Assembly: GCA_034769895.1 (NCBI GenBank) | Contig: CM068369.1 | Span: 429,251,479-429,315,478, forward strand | Direction: 5' to 3' | Origin: Magicicada septendecula | Taxonomy: Eukaryota > Arthropoda > Insecta > Hemiptera > Cicadidae | Length of the DNA stretch: 64,000 nt | Part shown: positions 34,501-46,690 of the stretch, in pieces | How the letters are laid out: each line of letters begins with the position of its first letter | Numbering within the stretch: the stretch's first letter is position 1 | Program-made: the position numbers and the translations under genes | Notes under the pieces: model-generated | The model's input: the letters and a program-made list of their open reading frames with translations, nothing else | Database searches by the model: none | What the model was told of the DNA's origin: nothing

Positions 34501-37500
34501 TATGGCAAACGATAACAGCCACAAATTCAAACAGAATCAAATAATGTTGTGCATACAGCTCTGAATTGTAGAGTTCTCAAGACCTGTTCGTTTTGGTGTA
34601 GATCGGTTAAGTGAATAGGGTAGTTTACCTGAAACATGTTATGTTGTAACAAGAGAAATGTTTTCATGACGTTAAGGGAAAGGGGTAGTTTACCTGCAAC
34701 ATTTTATGTTTTAAAAGGGTATTTTCTATGGCAAACGATAACTGCCGCAAATTGAAACAGAATCTAAAATTTTTTTGCATGCATCCCAGAATTGTAGGGG
34801 ACTGAATGTCTATTGATTTTGGAGAAGATCGGTTAAGAGGAAGGGGTAGTTTACCTGAAACATTTTATGATTTAACAAGAGTAAAGTACTTAATTTTTAT
34901 AAATAAAGTATCCTGATAAGAAGCTGATAATAATCCACTGTAGAAACGTAGATGAAATATCTATAAATGAAGAGGTTAAGTGAATGGGGTGGGGGTAATT
35001 TTCTATTATTAAAAATTATAGTTGAAGGGGGAGGGGAGAATTTTTTATATGTGTACTACGTTATCGGCAACAAAGAAGTGGTTTTTTGTTAAAATTGCTT
35101 CCCGGGCTGTTTAGCTGTAGTCCAATGTTTTCTGCAAAACCAGACTTTTCGGCAGTGGCATCGACTGCCATCATCAGTGAAAATCGAGTGCGAAAACGTG
35201 AGGTGGTATACGTTAGTGACCACAGTATTGTGGTTAATGCTGAAGCAATAAGTAGAAAGACGTAGTTTCTATGGAAATAATTCATTTCGAATATGATTTT
35301 AAATATAAATCTTAGAACATGGAAGTCATGTATGGTTCTCCATACCGATATTTTTTTAATAGACTTATTTTACTTCCATGTTCCTTAAGGAAATGGAAGT
35401 ATGCTGATAACAAAAAAAAATCATGTTCGAGATTCTTGCAGATTCTGATTGTACTACACTCAAAACATGAAAAAAGTCGTTTTTCGAAAAGTGTCTGTGT
35501 GTCTGTAGATTTTTTTTCCTATGGCAAACGATAACGGCCGCAAAGGTCAAACAGAATCAAATAATTTTGTGCATAATCCTCTGATTTGTAGAGTACTCAA
35601 GACCTATTGTTTTTGGTGAAGATCGGTTAACGGGAAGGGGTAGTTTACCTGCAACGTTTTTCTTATCAAGGGTAATTTTTTTTCATGACAAACGATAACA
35701 GCCGCAAATTCTAACAGAATCAAATAACTTTTTGCATACAGCCCTGATTTGTAAAGTTCTCAGGACCTATTGTTTTTGGTGAAGATCGGTTAAGGGAAAG
35801 GGGTAGTTTACCTGCAACGTTTTATGTTTTAAAAGGGTATTTTCTATGGCAAACGATAAGTGTCGCAAATTCAAACAGAATCAAATAAGTTTTTTCATAC
35901 AGCCCTGATGTGTAGAGTACTCAAGACCTATTGTTTTTGGTGAAGATCGGTTAAGGAGTAAGGGGTAGTTTACCTGCAACATTTTATGTTTTAAAAGGGT
36001 GTTTTCTATGGCAAACTATAAGAGCCGGAAATTCAAACAAAATCAAATACTTTTTTGCATACACCTCTGATTTGTAGAGTACTCAAAACCTTATGTTTTT
36101 GGTGAACATCGGTTAACGGGAAGGGGTAGTTTACCTGCAACTTTTTTCTTATCAAGCGTAATTTTTTTTATGGCAAATGATAACAGCCGCAAATTCAAAC
36201 AGAATCAAATAATGTTCTGCATACAGCTCTGAATTGTAGAGTTCTCAAGACCTGTTCGTTTTGGTGTAGATCGGTTAAGGGAATAGGGTAGTTTACCTGA
36301 AACATGTTATGTTGTAAGAAGAGAAATGTTTTCATGACGAACGATAACTGCCGCAAATTGAAACAAAATCTAATATTTTTTTGCATGCATCCCTGCATTG
36401 TAGAGGACTGAAGGTCTATTGATTTTGGTGAAGATCGGTTTAGAGAAAGTGGTAGTTTACCTGCAACATTTTATGTTTTAACAAGAGTAAAGTACTTAAT
36501 TTTTTAAAATAAAGTATCTTGATAAGAAGCTCATAATAATCCCCTGTAGAAACGTAGATGAAATATCTATAAATGAAGAGGTTAGGTGAACGGTGTGGGG
36601 ATAATTTTCTACAAATGAAAATTATAGTTGAAGGGGGAGGGGAGAATTTTTTATGTGTACTACGTTATCGGCAACAAAGAAGTAGTTTTTTGTTAAAATT
36701 CTTTCCCGGGCTGTTTAGCCGTAGTCCAATGTTTTCTGCAAAACCGGACTTTTCGGCAGTGCCATCCACTTCCATCTCAGTGAAAATCGAGTGCGAAAAC
36801 GTTAGGTGGTATACGTTAGTGACCACAGTACTGTGGTTTAAGGCTGAAGCAATAAGTAGAAAGAAGTAGTTTCTATAGAAATATTTCATTTGGAAATATG
36901 ATTTTAAATATAAATCTTAGAAAATGGAAGTCATGTATGGTTCTCCATACCGATATTTTTATATGACGAACGATAACTGCCGAAAATTCAAACAGAATCA
37001 ACTACGTTTTTGCATACCTTTTTGAATTATAGAGAACTCGAGGTCTGTTGATTTTGATGAAGATCGGTTAGGGTGAAAGGGTAGTTTACCTGAAACATTT
37101 TTTGTTGTAACAAGAGTAAAGTACTTAATTTTGATAAATAAAGTATCCTGATAATAAGATCTTAATAATCCACTGTAGAAACGTAGATGAAATATCTATA
37201 AATGAAGAGGCTAGGGGCCATGGGGGGGGTGTAATTTTCTATAAATGAAAATTATAGTTGAATGGGGAGGGGATAATTTTTTATATATGTACTACATTAT
37301 CGGCAGCAAAGAAGTAGTTTGTTGTTAAAATTCCTTCCCGTCCTGTTTGGCCGTAGACCAAAGTTTTCTGCAATACCAGACATTTCGGCAGTGCCATCGA
37401 CTTCCATCATCAGTGAAAATCGAGTGCGATAACGTGAGGTGGTATACGTTAGTGACCACAGTACTGTGGTTAAGGCTGAAACAGTAAGTAGAAAGAAGTA

Positions 37501-38880
37501 GTTTCTATGGAAATATTTCATTTCGAAAATGATTTAAAATATAAATCTTAGAACATGGAAGTCATGTATGGTTCTCCATACCGATATTTAAATGCTGTGT
37601 TGTGCATTTTTTTGTTGATATTTTATAGGCATGTAAAACTGTGTACTGTTAAACCACTAGGTTGAAGCAAAATCAGTGTCATAAAAATGTGACCGCTCAT
37701 TTTTCATATAACAGTTTTACTTCCATGTTCCTTAAGGAAATGGAAGTATGGTGATGGCAAAAAAAATCGTGTTCGAGATTATTGCAGATTCTGATTGTAC
37801 TACTCACAAAACATGAAAAAAGTCGTTTTTCGAAAAGTGTCTCTGTGTGTGTGACTGTCTGTCTTTGTGTCTGTAGATTTTTTTTCTATGGCAAACGATA
37901 AAAGCCGCAAATTCAAACAGAATCATATAATATTTTGCATACAGCCCTGAATTGTAGAGTTCTCAAGACCTGTTGGTTTTGGTGAAGATCGGTTAAGGGG
38001 ATAGGGTAGTTTACCGGCAACATTTTATGTTTTAACAATGGTAATTTTTTTTATTACGAACGATAACATTAAAACAATCAACTACTCTTCTGCATACCTT
38101 TTTGAATTATACAGAACTCAAGGTCTTTTGATTTTGTTCAAGATCGGTTAAGGGAAAGGGGTAGTTTACCTGCAACATTTTATGTTTTAACAAGGGTAAT
38201 TTTTTCTATGACGAACGATAACTGCCGTAAATTCAAAGAGAATCAACTATTTTTTTGCATGCATCCCTGAATTGTAGAGGACTGAAGGTCTATTGATTTT
38301 GGAGAAGATCGGTTAAGAGGAAGGGGTAGTTTACCTGAAACATTTTATGATTTAACAAGAGTAAAGTACTTAATTTTTATAAATAAAGTATCCTGATAAG
38401 AAGCTCATAATAATCCACTGTAGAAACGTAGATGAAATATCTATAAATGAAGAGGTTAAGTGAACGGGGTGGGGGTAATTTTCTATTATTAAAAATTATA
38501 GTTGAAGGTGGAGGGGAGAATTTTTTATGTGTACTACGTTATCGGCAACAAAGAAGTAGTTTTTTGTTAAAATTGCTTCCCGGGCTGTTTAGCCGTAGTC
38601 CAATGTTTTCTGCAAAACCAGACTTTTCGGCAGTGGCATCGACTGCCATCATCAGTGAAAATCGAGTGCGAAAACGTGCGGTGGTATACGTTAGTGACCA
38701 CAGTATTGTGGTTAATGCTGAAGCAATAAGTAGAAAAACGTAGTTTCTATGGAAATAATTCATTTCGAATATTTTTTTAAATATAAATCTTAGAACATGG
38801 AAGTCATGTATGGTTCTCCATACCGATATTTTTTTGATAGACTTATTTTACTTCCATGTTCCTTAAGGAAATGGAAGTAT
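28585..38880. repeat. CCTTAAGG palindromes heading the satellite blocks
   Basis: The sequence ACTTCCATGTTCCTTAAGG followed by AAATGGAAGT forms a hairpin with one bulged base. It occurs near 28592, 30412, 32117, 33872, 35370, 37728 and 38850, always followed by ATGGTGATGGC or ATGCTGAT and the block's first monomers. It marks block starts and may be an original element terminus. Confidence 0.85.
35143..35190 (-). ncRNA. Hammerhead-like motif in satellite block
   Basis: On the minus strand CTGATGA (35177-35171) is followed by a stem II GGCAGT/ACTGCC and GAAAAGTC (35150-35143). The three-part core is intact, but stem III (AAGT) is not self-complementary and stem I is weak. The equivalent site at 38623-38668 is the same; those near 31905, 33660 and 36755 have core mutations. 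Confidence 0.35.
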
Positions 38881-39884
38881 GCTGATAGCAAAAAAAATCA
38901 TGTTCGAGATTATTGCAGATTCTGATTGTACTACACTCAAAACATGAAAAAAGTCGTTTTTCGAAAAGTGTCTGTAGATTTTTTTTCTATGGCAAACAAT
39001 AATGGCCGCAAAGGTCAAACAGAATCAAATAAGTTTTTTCATACAGCCCTGATTTATAGAGTACTCAAGACCTATTGTTTTTGGTGAAGATCGGTTAAGG
39101 GGTAAGGAGTAGTTTACCTGCAACGTTTTATGTTTTAAAAGGGTATTTTCTACGGCAAACAATAAGAGCCGCAAATTCAAACAGAATCAAATAATTTTGT
39201 GCGTAATCCTCTGATTTGTAGAGTACTCAAGACCTATTGTTTTTGGTGAAGATCGGTTAACGGGAAGGGGTAGTTTACCTGCAACATTTTTCTTATCAAG
39301 GGTAATTTTTTTTATGACAAACGATAACAGCTGCAAATTCAAACAGAATCAAATAATGTTTTGCATACAGCCCTGAATTGTAGAGTTCTCAAGACCTGCT
39401 GGTTTTGGTGTAGATCGGTTAAGGGAATAGGGTAATTTACCTGAAACTTGTTATGTTGTAACAAGAGAAATGTTTTCATGACTAACGATAACTGCCGCAA
39501 ATTGAAACAGAATCTAATATTTTTTTGCATGCATCCCTACATTGTAGAGGACTGAATGTCTATTGATTTTGGTGAAGATCGGTTTAGAGAAAGGGGTAGT
39601 TTACCTGCAACATTTTATGTTTTAACAAGAGTAAAGTACTTAATTTTGATAAATAAAGTATCTTGATAAGAAGCTCATAATAATCCACTGTAGAAACGTA
39701 GATGAAATATCTATAAATGAAGAGGTTAGGTGAACGGTGTGGGGGTAATTTTCTATAAATGAAAATTATAGTTGAAGGGGGAGGGGAGAATTTTTTATGT
39801 GTACTACGTTATCGGCAACAAAGAAGTAGTTTTTTGTTAAAATTCCTTCCCGGGCTGTTTGGCCGTAGTCCAATGTTATCTACA

Positions 39885-39935
39885 AAACCAGACGTTTCGG
39901 CAATGCCATTGACTTCCGTCATCAGTGAAAATCGA
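39885..39935 (-). ncRNA. Best-preserved hammerhead-like core of the satellite
   Basis: On the minus strand CTGATGA (39925-39919), a stem II with one mismatch and GAAACGTC (39898-39891) give an intact core with the ACGT palindrome for stem III and C at the cleavage position. Stem I is short (CA/TG plus wobbles), so activity is doubtful. Confidence 0.4.
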
Positions 39936-40080
39936 GTGCGATAACGTGAGGTGGTATACGTTAGTGACCACAGTACTGTGGTTAAGGCTGAAGAAATAAG
40001 TAACATTTCATTTCAAAAATGATTTTAAATATAAATCTTAGAACTTGGAAGTCATGTATGGTTCTCCATACCGATATTTT

Positions 40081-41460
40081 ATAATCATCCTGTGAGGCGA
40101 AGTCCACTTTCTTTTGTAATCAGTGAAAATGAGACATTAGTGAATAAGAACATGATAATTTTAAGCTCTAGGCTATTCAGGAATAATTAACAAAAAATAT
40201 TCAAATTTTGTACTGTCCCCAAATGAAAGAAACTATAGTTCCATTATATCCTGAAATCTTATCTCAGCTTCAGTTGTAATGATATCCAGAATTTAATTAC
40301 AACTTATGAATTTTCTAAGCTTTTTTCTTATTCAAAAAGGCTTATAATACATGTATATTTCTTTTTTTGTTTTAAATCAAGTACATTTCACTACTATATT
40401 TTCAGTTTTTTTAAAAACGTATCTTCAGATCTCTTGGAATTATTTTCAAACAATGAAATTTTTAAACAACCAAGTATCTTCACTAATAATTTGATTTTAT
40501 TTCTTTCAGTGGTATTGAGTTTTTTTGTATTCTGAAAACCCTAGTGTTTTTGAAATGAGAATATTGCAGCTGATGTAATGCCAAATTCAGCACGAATCTT
40601 CTAGACAGTATTTAAAAGAACATGCCAGTAAGAAAGTTTTTGAAAAATATGACTTCCTTAGTCATGTATAATTAACTATATATAATATGACCTTGAAAAT
40701 TTCATGTGTGATGTAGTTTATTAGTAGAATTAACAGGCCTTATGGGGAAAATACTTGTTTGGAATGGTTAACTTAATAAGAAGCATTTTTAATTGACGTC
40801 TTTTTATATTTTAAGGAAGTTTTGAATAGACAACAAAATAAGTCATATTCTGGTTTCATTTTTAAAATTGAATGTGCACACCAAAGTGTGAATTAATTAG
40901 AATAGATATGTAAGCAGATGTGTTGTAAGGTTTTGCAGATCATTGCTTACAACACAATCACTTCATAGATACAAAAAACATAAAACTACTCCACAACATA
41001 CAAAAAGGTAAAAAAATGTATTCGTTAGAAATTCTAGAAATTAAGAAAGCAATAAAAAAATAACAAAAATTTAACAAATGAACAAACTGAATTCTGTGTA
41101 TCCCCTTTATTAAAAGCTGTTATTTAGTTTAGTTTATTTTATATTTTGCATTCAGATTACATTTAGTTCAGTTAATTTTATATTTAGTTTAGTTAATTTT
41201 ATATTCTGCATTCAGATTGTATTTAGTTTTTAAAGACACCTGACCTTTCCTTGGCTCTTGCACCCCCCCTCTCCATCTCAATACCCTCACAGATGTTCCA
41301 ATTACAGGCCCTAAACAGATGGTCACCACCACCATCACCTTTACTAACACATCCTGTGTTTAGGTTTTAATTCATTCATCTCTTTGACAATGACTTAGGT
41401 AGTTGAAACAGCTGTCAGAGTTAAATAAAATCTGTGAAACGTACCAAGTGTTTTTGTATA
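40081..41460. other. AT-rich unique DNA
   Basis: No supported gene. Small direct repeats of TTTAGTTTAGTTAATTTTAT with CTGCATTCAGATT occur near 41113-41231. A C-rich stretch at 41250-41345 lacks an ORF with splice signals. Confidence 0.5.
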
Positions 41461-43753
41461 CAGTGGAACTTGGTTATAACGTCATTGAAGGGACCAAAAA
41501 AATAATGACGTTATGTCCAAGTGACGTTATAAAAGACCCTTTTTAATCACTAGTAAGGAAGGAGAAATAAAAAAAAGATCTTTGCATTATTAACATTATT
41601 CGTGATATTTATTCTAAAGTTTACAAACTGCATTTCATTTATACAAACAGCATGAAGAATATTTTAAAAGATCAAAAAGAAAGTACATGTAACTTACATT
41701 TAGGCTTACTGTCGAAAGTAATCCGTAATTTTCTTTTGAACGCTGCTTTCTGAAAAATAAATTCTTTCTGTTGTGCTGTGGAGATGCTGCGCTGCATTGA
41801 ACGTGTTGTCAGACGTCTCTCTAAAGCAGTAAAATCGTGAAAGAGTTTCGGCGGCTCTCATTGCTTCCTGTACTGTCGGTCAAACGTGTCGGCATCCTCC
41901 TCTTGCTCAGCATCTTCTTCAACACTATCTTCTGCTTTTATGTTTTTTACTTCCGCGATAATTTCTGCATCACACAACACTTGGAATGTTTCTTCTTGGT
42001 CATCCACTGATGCATAGGAATCAATTTCATTTCCAAATTCATTTACGTCAAATTTCTTAATCCACTCCGAGAGCGGCAAGTCGTCGTCTTCATCATCATC
42101 GGGTAAATTTTCATGTACGAGTTGTGCTTTACTAAAGCATTTTGCTATCGTCTTCTGTGTTACACTCTTCCAAGAGTCGTCTAGGAATTGTATTGCATCT
42201 AAGAGTGAAATTGTGGCAGGTTGCGCCGTGTCCATACAGAAAATAATTTTTTTTTTAAGTTGCTTGCGGTAGTGACACTTTAGGCTTCTAATGACGCCTT
42301 GGTCCATAGGTGCAGGACACTCATACAGTTGGCCGGTAAGAAGACCAGATTAATGTTTGTCAAATTTAACTTTGGATGGGCTGCACAGTTGTCAACTAGA
42401 AGTAGAATTTTTCTCTTTTTCGATGACAGTTCTTTATCCCACTTTCTTAGTTCATCTTCAAAAATACTAGAAGTCATCCACGCTTTTTTGTTGGCAGTGT
42501 AACTTACAGGAAGTTTTTTGATGTTTTTAAAACATCTAGGATGCAAACTTTTCCCGATAACTAAATGTTTCCTTTTTTCGGTTCCCGTCATGTTCGCACA
42601 AACAAAAACTGTAACTCTTTGTTTAGAGAGCTTCCCACCAACGCACTTTTTATTTTTAAATTTGAAAGTCTTATCTGGAGTTAATTTATAAAAAATTCCA
42701 GCTTCATCTCCATTAAAGATGTCTTAATCTTTATATGATCGTCTAATTTCTGGCCAAGTGTTACGCACCCAATCGCCTGTAACGTTCAGATCTACGCATT
42801 TTGCCTCACCACAAATTTTTGCAAAGGAAATCGAGTGTCGGGCCTTAAATCGATCTAGCCATCCGTTGGAGCACATAAAATCAATACCAAACAATTTTCC
42901 GAATTCTGTAGCTTTCTCTTTCAGAATTGGTCCACTCACAGGAATATCTGAACATCAACACTGTTTGAACCATTTCAATAATGCTGCATCCACATCACCA
43001 TGTTCGCATTTCCTAATTTTTTTAATTTTTTCTCCATCTTCCTCAAATTTTTTTAAAATTTTGTCCTTGTTTTTTAAAATTGAACCTACAGTAGAATTCA
43101 CTAAACCAAACTCACGGCATACATCAGCTATTTTACATCCGCTTTCATATGATCTAATTACATGTACTTTCTCTTGAATAGACAGAACCTTTCTTTTTGT
43201 ACTAGAACGTGCCATGATTACTGTATAAAAATGTAGACCTACGTACAAAATTCTATAAACAGTGGCTACCAAAACTTAAGTTATAAAACACACAAAAGAA
43301 ACTGTCACAGTACGAGCAGATACAGAAACAATAACAACCAAAAACAGAGACGAGACTATGTGTAAACAATACTGTACAGTAAATACTGTAACAGCGTGGC
43401 ATGAACAATAGCCTCGAGACGTGCAGTGGTACTGACCCGGTGAGAGTGGTGGGGAGAAATGTCAGTCGCCAGACACCGGCTGGCGCCGGCGGTCCTGTTA
43501 CAGTGCTTATCGCTTGCATACAATGTATGTCTGTAGCCATGGGCGTGGCGCGCACATATATACGTTTATATGAAATTTAGAGTAAAATATCAGAGAAATT
43601 TTTGACGCTATAACAGAGTAGTACAATATTTAGTGACGTTAAATCCGGGAATTTTTATAATGTTAAAGATATCAGTTTGACCGGACTTATGACAAAATAA
43701 CGCTACACCCGAGTTGACGTAACAGCCGAGGCCGTAATAACCAAGTTCCACTG
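41461..43753 (-). mobile_element. Tigger/pogo transposon, complete ends
   Basis: The termini CAGTGGAACTTGGTTAT (41461) and its complement ATAACCAAGTTCCACTG (ending 43753) are flanked by TA at 41459-41460 and 43754-43755. At about 2.3 kb it has full Tigger length. It has TIRs and protein different from the Tigger at 7314-12105, so at least two families are present. Confidence 0.92.
41858..43215 (-). pseudogene. Tigger-type DDE_1 transposase, several lesions
   Basis: The start MARSSTKRKVLSIQEKVHVIRS opens the CENP-B/psq HTH (SKIADVCREFG-like helix), then a Tc5-type HTH (SNGWLDRFKARHSISF), the catalytic core with the first acid in GDEAGIFYKL (about 42700), LLLVDNCAAHP (about 42400) and MDQGVIRSLK (about 42300), and an acidic tail (DEDDDLPLSEW, EEDAEQEEDADTF). 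Lesions are in-frame stops near 42953 and 42724 and a frameshift near 42305. All domains are present in order, so it is a full-length but inactive copy. Confidence 0.9.
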
Positions 43754-43979
43754 TATTTTACAAAACCTTTCTACAAAAATAACTGCATCCGGAGTTACTG
43801 TTGCAATGAAGTAGGTAGGGTTTTCCAGGATGTATATTGGCTGTATCTCTGCTGACTACTTTTACACTTTTGTTGTTGCTTAGTGGTTTCAGACATGTAC
43901 AGTATCAATATATTTACATTGATTTACCAAAATTTTATCAGTGTCTCTTGTATTGTAATAGAACATATGCATAAAATAA

Positions 43980-44205
43980 TTATTTTACAGTAGAGGTATG
44001 TGTAAGAAATTTCTGATTCCGGGCTGTTTGACCGTGGTCCAGTGCTATACATGGTAGCAGACGTTTTGGCCATGCCATTGATGGCCATCATCAGTGCAGT
44101 TGAGCTTTCGTCTAATGTAGACGTCACACGTGGTCACTAACGGCCAAACAGCCTGGAATCAGAAAATTTTAACAACATTGACTCTGTCCGTGTAAGCCTT
44201 AGAAG
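43980..44205. repeat. Short interspersed repeat with hammerhead-like core
   Basis: It has CCGGGCTGTTTGACCGTGGTC, GACGTTTT (44060-44067), a GGCCAT/ATGGCC hairpin, TCATCAG (44088-44094) and, further on, GGCCAAACAGCCTGGAATC as the inverted return of the start. On the minus strand it reads CTGATGA-stem II-AAAACGTC, a hammerhead core with G12 changed to A. It is closely related to the arms of the fold-back at 2211-2525. Confidence 0.6.
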
Positions 44206-44318
44206 TAGAGGTATTTTATTGGGTATAACCTAGTAGAATGTGTAGTTTAGATAAGGAGGTATTTGTTAAATATACGTATATGAAATAGTATATTGTATTT
44301 TAACATTATGTGTTACAG

Positions 44319-44549
44319 GAAGTGCTGGTAACAGACAATCCTCTTCTAGTTAAGTGTTCAGCAAAGTCTGATGAGCTTAAAGCTTATTTTTACCGCAATC
44401 AGAAACTTGTTGAAACACAATATGAAATCACATCTGAAGCTGATATATGTCAGTTGTTTACTCACGTCCGAGTGCGCACTCGTCTACAGCTCAACTGTGA
44501 GAACAATCCACAAGCCATTATAGAAGCTGTTAACAATTTACAAAAAAAA
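44319..44549 (+). CDS. Host gene exon A (77 codons), unidentified conserved-looking protein
   Basis: An open phase-0 exon is bounded by a pyrimidine/T-rich acceptor (TTAACATTATGTGTTACAG) and a consensus donor (AAG|GTAAGT-like, AAAAAAAA then GTAAGT at 44550). It reads EVLVTDNPLLVKCSAKSDEL through KLVETQYEITSEADICQLF and RVRTRLQLNCENNPQ to NNLQKK. Composition and codon use are those of an ordinary gene, unlike the surrounding transposons, and the exon joins the next one in phase. I do not recognise the protein. The rest of the gene must lie outside the window or in stretches I could not detect. Confidence 0.65.
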
Positions 44550-45194
44550 GTAAGTAGATAGGTAATTTCATTGCTCGTCTTTTCAAAGATAATATTGTTC
44601 TGAACTTGTGAACAGTACTGTTATGTTCAACTCGGTTTATAAAATTTATGTATAGTTACGGAAAACTGAATTAGAAACCTGTTTTTAAAGAGGAAAGTAT
44701 ATATATTCTGAAAAAGGATGAAGAAAATTAATTTGCTTTTTCATATGGAGACATAGGGCTCAACTCCCATAAAATTAAGTAATAAACAAAAGTTCATATT
44801 GACAGAAGATAGGGAGGGGATTTTCAGGTTGCTGTAATCATTAGTGGTTATACAGAAATGAACTATAGAAAATTTTCTCGCCATTTTGACTTTTACACAC
44901 CCATGTGCACATGTGTGTGCTTAAAACTGTGTGTGTGTGTATAAAACCACAATTATTACTCAAATAACATGTTTGTTACTATAATTATGAATTATTCAGA
45001 ATTATCTTTTTAAATATTTTTATCATGTTTGTACAAAATTTATTATTAAAAAGTGTAAATACACTAGAATAAATTTCTTCCTCAGAAACGTAGAACAGTG
45101 TTCACTTAGTAAATTCAGTTAAGTTTTTTAAGTTTTGATGTACAAAAGTATTGGCATAGTGATATCAAAATATAGCATGTATATCTGTGTTCAG

Positions 45195-45359
45195 GTATCA
45201 TCAGGAACTGTAGCATTCCATGTAGAAAACACTAGCGTCTACCTCTTTGGCACTGAAATGGATGGTCAGAGTCCAACAGTTGGTGAATTGTTTCAATCAA
45301 GTAGAAACAATGAAGAACCTCATAAGAAAAAAAACACTTGCCAAACAATAAAGAATATA
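45195..45359 (+). CDS. Host gene exon B (55 codons), same gene as exon A
   Basis: The exon is bounded by an acceptor (TATCTGTGTTCAG) and a donor (GTGAGT at 45360). It starts in phase 0, so it continues directly from exon A. It reads VSSGTVAFHVENTSVYLFGT, then EMDGQSPTVGELFQSS and a basic stretch (EEPHKKKNTCQTIKNI). The 645-bp intron between the exons is AT-rich. No function can be assigned. Confidence 0.6.
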
Positions 45360-46079
45360 GTGAGTATGGTGTATAGTTTTATTTATTACAGACAGCTGTA
45401 TGATGTGCTACATTAATTCTAAATAAATCTCATGCTTAACAACTTTTTCATGTGTTTGTCTTTAAATTTAGTAAACATGTATCAACGTAATTGTTATATA
45501 GAACTGTACAAGTATGGGGGAAGTATAAGGTATACTTATGTTTCTTTGATTAGTAACTACCCAGTAATGATTTTCTTGCCCAGTAACTACCATCTCTTCG
45601 TATGTTTCAAGAGCTTGTCAACTAATCAAGGAAACTGAAGAGTTGAATACCTCAGTGCAAAACTAGCTGAAATCCCAGATGGCAAAATTTTATGCAGAGG
45701 GTTTCAAAAAACTTGTTTCATGATATCAAACGTGTTTGAAATGAAACTATGACTATGTAGAAAAATATGTAAGTTTGTATGTATTTGGAACCACTAATAA
45801 ATTTTTCATGTTCTCATATTCTCCTTTTAGTCCTTTTGACCTGGTTTAGTGTGGTGTGTGTAAACCAGACTACAGTGTGAAGTGTTGTGTATGTGTATGT
45901 TTTCACCATTAGAGTAATCTGAGGGATACCAGTGGGTAAACCCAGTAAATAGACATTTAGTTTTAAGATATTGATAGAGTCAAATTGCTCGTTAATCTAT
46001 CTAAGATTAGTTGCAATGTAAAAAAAAATCAAAAAAAAATCTCCTTTTATAACCAATTGACCCTTACTTTTGAAATGCC
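45360..46079 (+). other. Intron-like interval after exon B
   Basis: AT-rich DNA with no further exon that I can support and no recognisable mobile element. Confidence 0.45.
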
Positions 46080-46690
46080 CCTCACAGTAGGTTTTGAATT
46101 ACACCTTGGTCAAGTGGCTGTAGAATGGAGGAGGTGTTTGGAAGAAGAAACATAACTTCCACTTCTGGATAGTTCACTGATAATGTAATAGAGTGGCCAG
46201 GAGCATTATCCAAAAGAAGTGAAACTTCGAAAGCCAATTTTTTTTCAAGTAGCTTTGTACCTTGGATACAAAAATGTCAAACCAATCAGACCTCGAACAA
46301 GAGGGCCATAACCCATGCTTTTTTGTTGGGTCTACAAACAACAGGAAGTTGGCTCTTATTTTTCCTTTTAATGCCCGTCCTGTTTTGTATACAAGCATGG
46401 GTTTGGATTTCAAGTCAACTGATGTGTTCCCACATAAGAGTAATGTAAGCCTACACTTGCTACTTTGAATCCAGGCACATTTTTTTCATCTGTAGAAATG
46501 TATGTTCTATCCAGTATTGTTTTCCAGAATAAACTAATTCCATCAGCATTAAAAACTTTCTCTGGAAGAAAGTTTTCTTTTGTTAGATTTTTCAAAAATT
46601 TGCTGATGAACGTTTCAGCTGCTTCTTTATCTGCTGAAGCAGACTCACTAATGGGTCTTCTGTTTTCATGTTGTGCAAATTAAAACGGTT
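46080..46690 (-). pseudogene. DDE_1 transposase relic (Jerky/Tigger type)
   Basis: Minus-strand fragments read FNADGISLFWKTILDRTYIS (first catalytic Asp region, here altered around D), DEKNVPGFKV, WFDIFVSKVQSYLKK, then a broken LLDNAPGHS-like box and, near 46110, SSILQPLDQGVIQNLL, the DQGV box. Several frameshifts and stops separate them, and no TIRs are found. It is an old relic lying in or near the host gene. Confidence 0.75.

Larger units (their letters stand above)
27540..40080. repeat. Higher-order satellite: ~165-bp monomers in 1.1-1.8-kb blocks
   Basis: Monomers carry GGCAAACGATAACAGCCGCA, then CAGAATCAAATAAT, GCATACAGCCCTGA, GTAGAGTACTCAAGACC, GAAGATCGGTTAAGGGAAAG and GGGTAGTTTACCTGCAACG. 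I count about 48 monomer starts, spaced about 162-167 bp. Arrays are divided by a spacer that opens with a palindrome around CCTTAAGG and a (TGTC)n-rich stretch, and by a closing segment (TAAAGTACTTAATTTT ... CATACCGATATT) that carries the hammerhead-like motif. Block ends fall near 30400, 32110, 33865, 35350, 36950, 37590, 38830 and 40075. Recurrent minus-strand open frames merely reflect the repeat. Confidence 0.92.

Noticed and set aside
28110..40006. Recurrent 60-111-codon open frames on both strands of the satellite
   Set aside because: They follow the repeat, are broken in most units and show no protein features; similarity between them is explained by DNA repetition.
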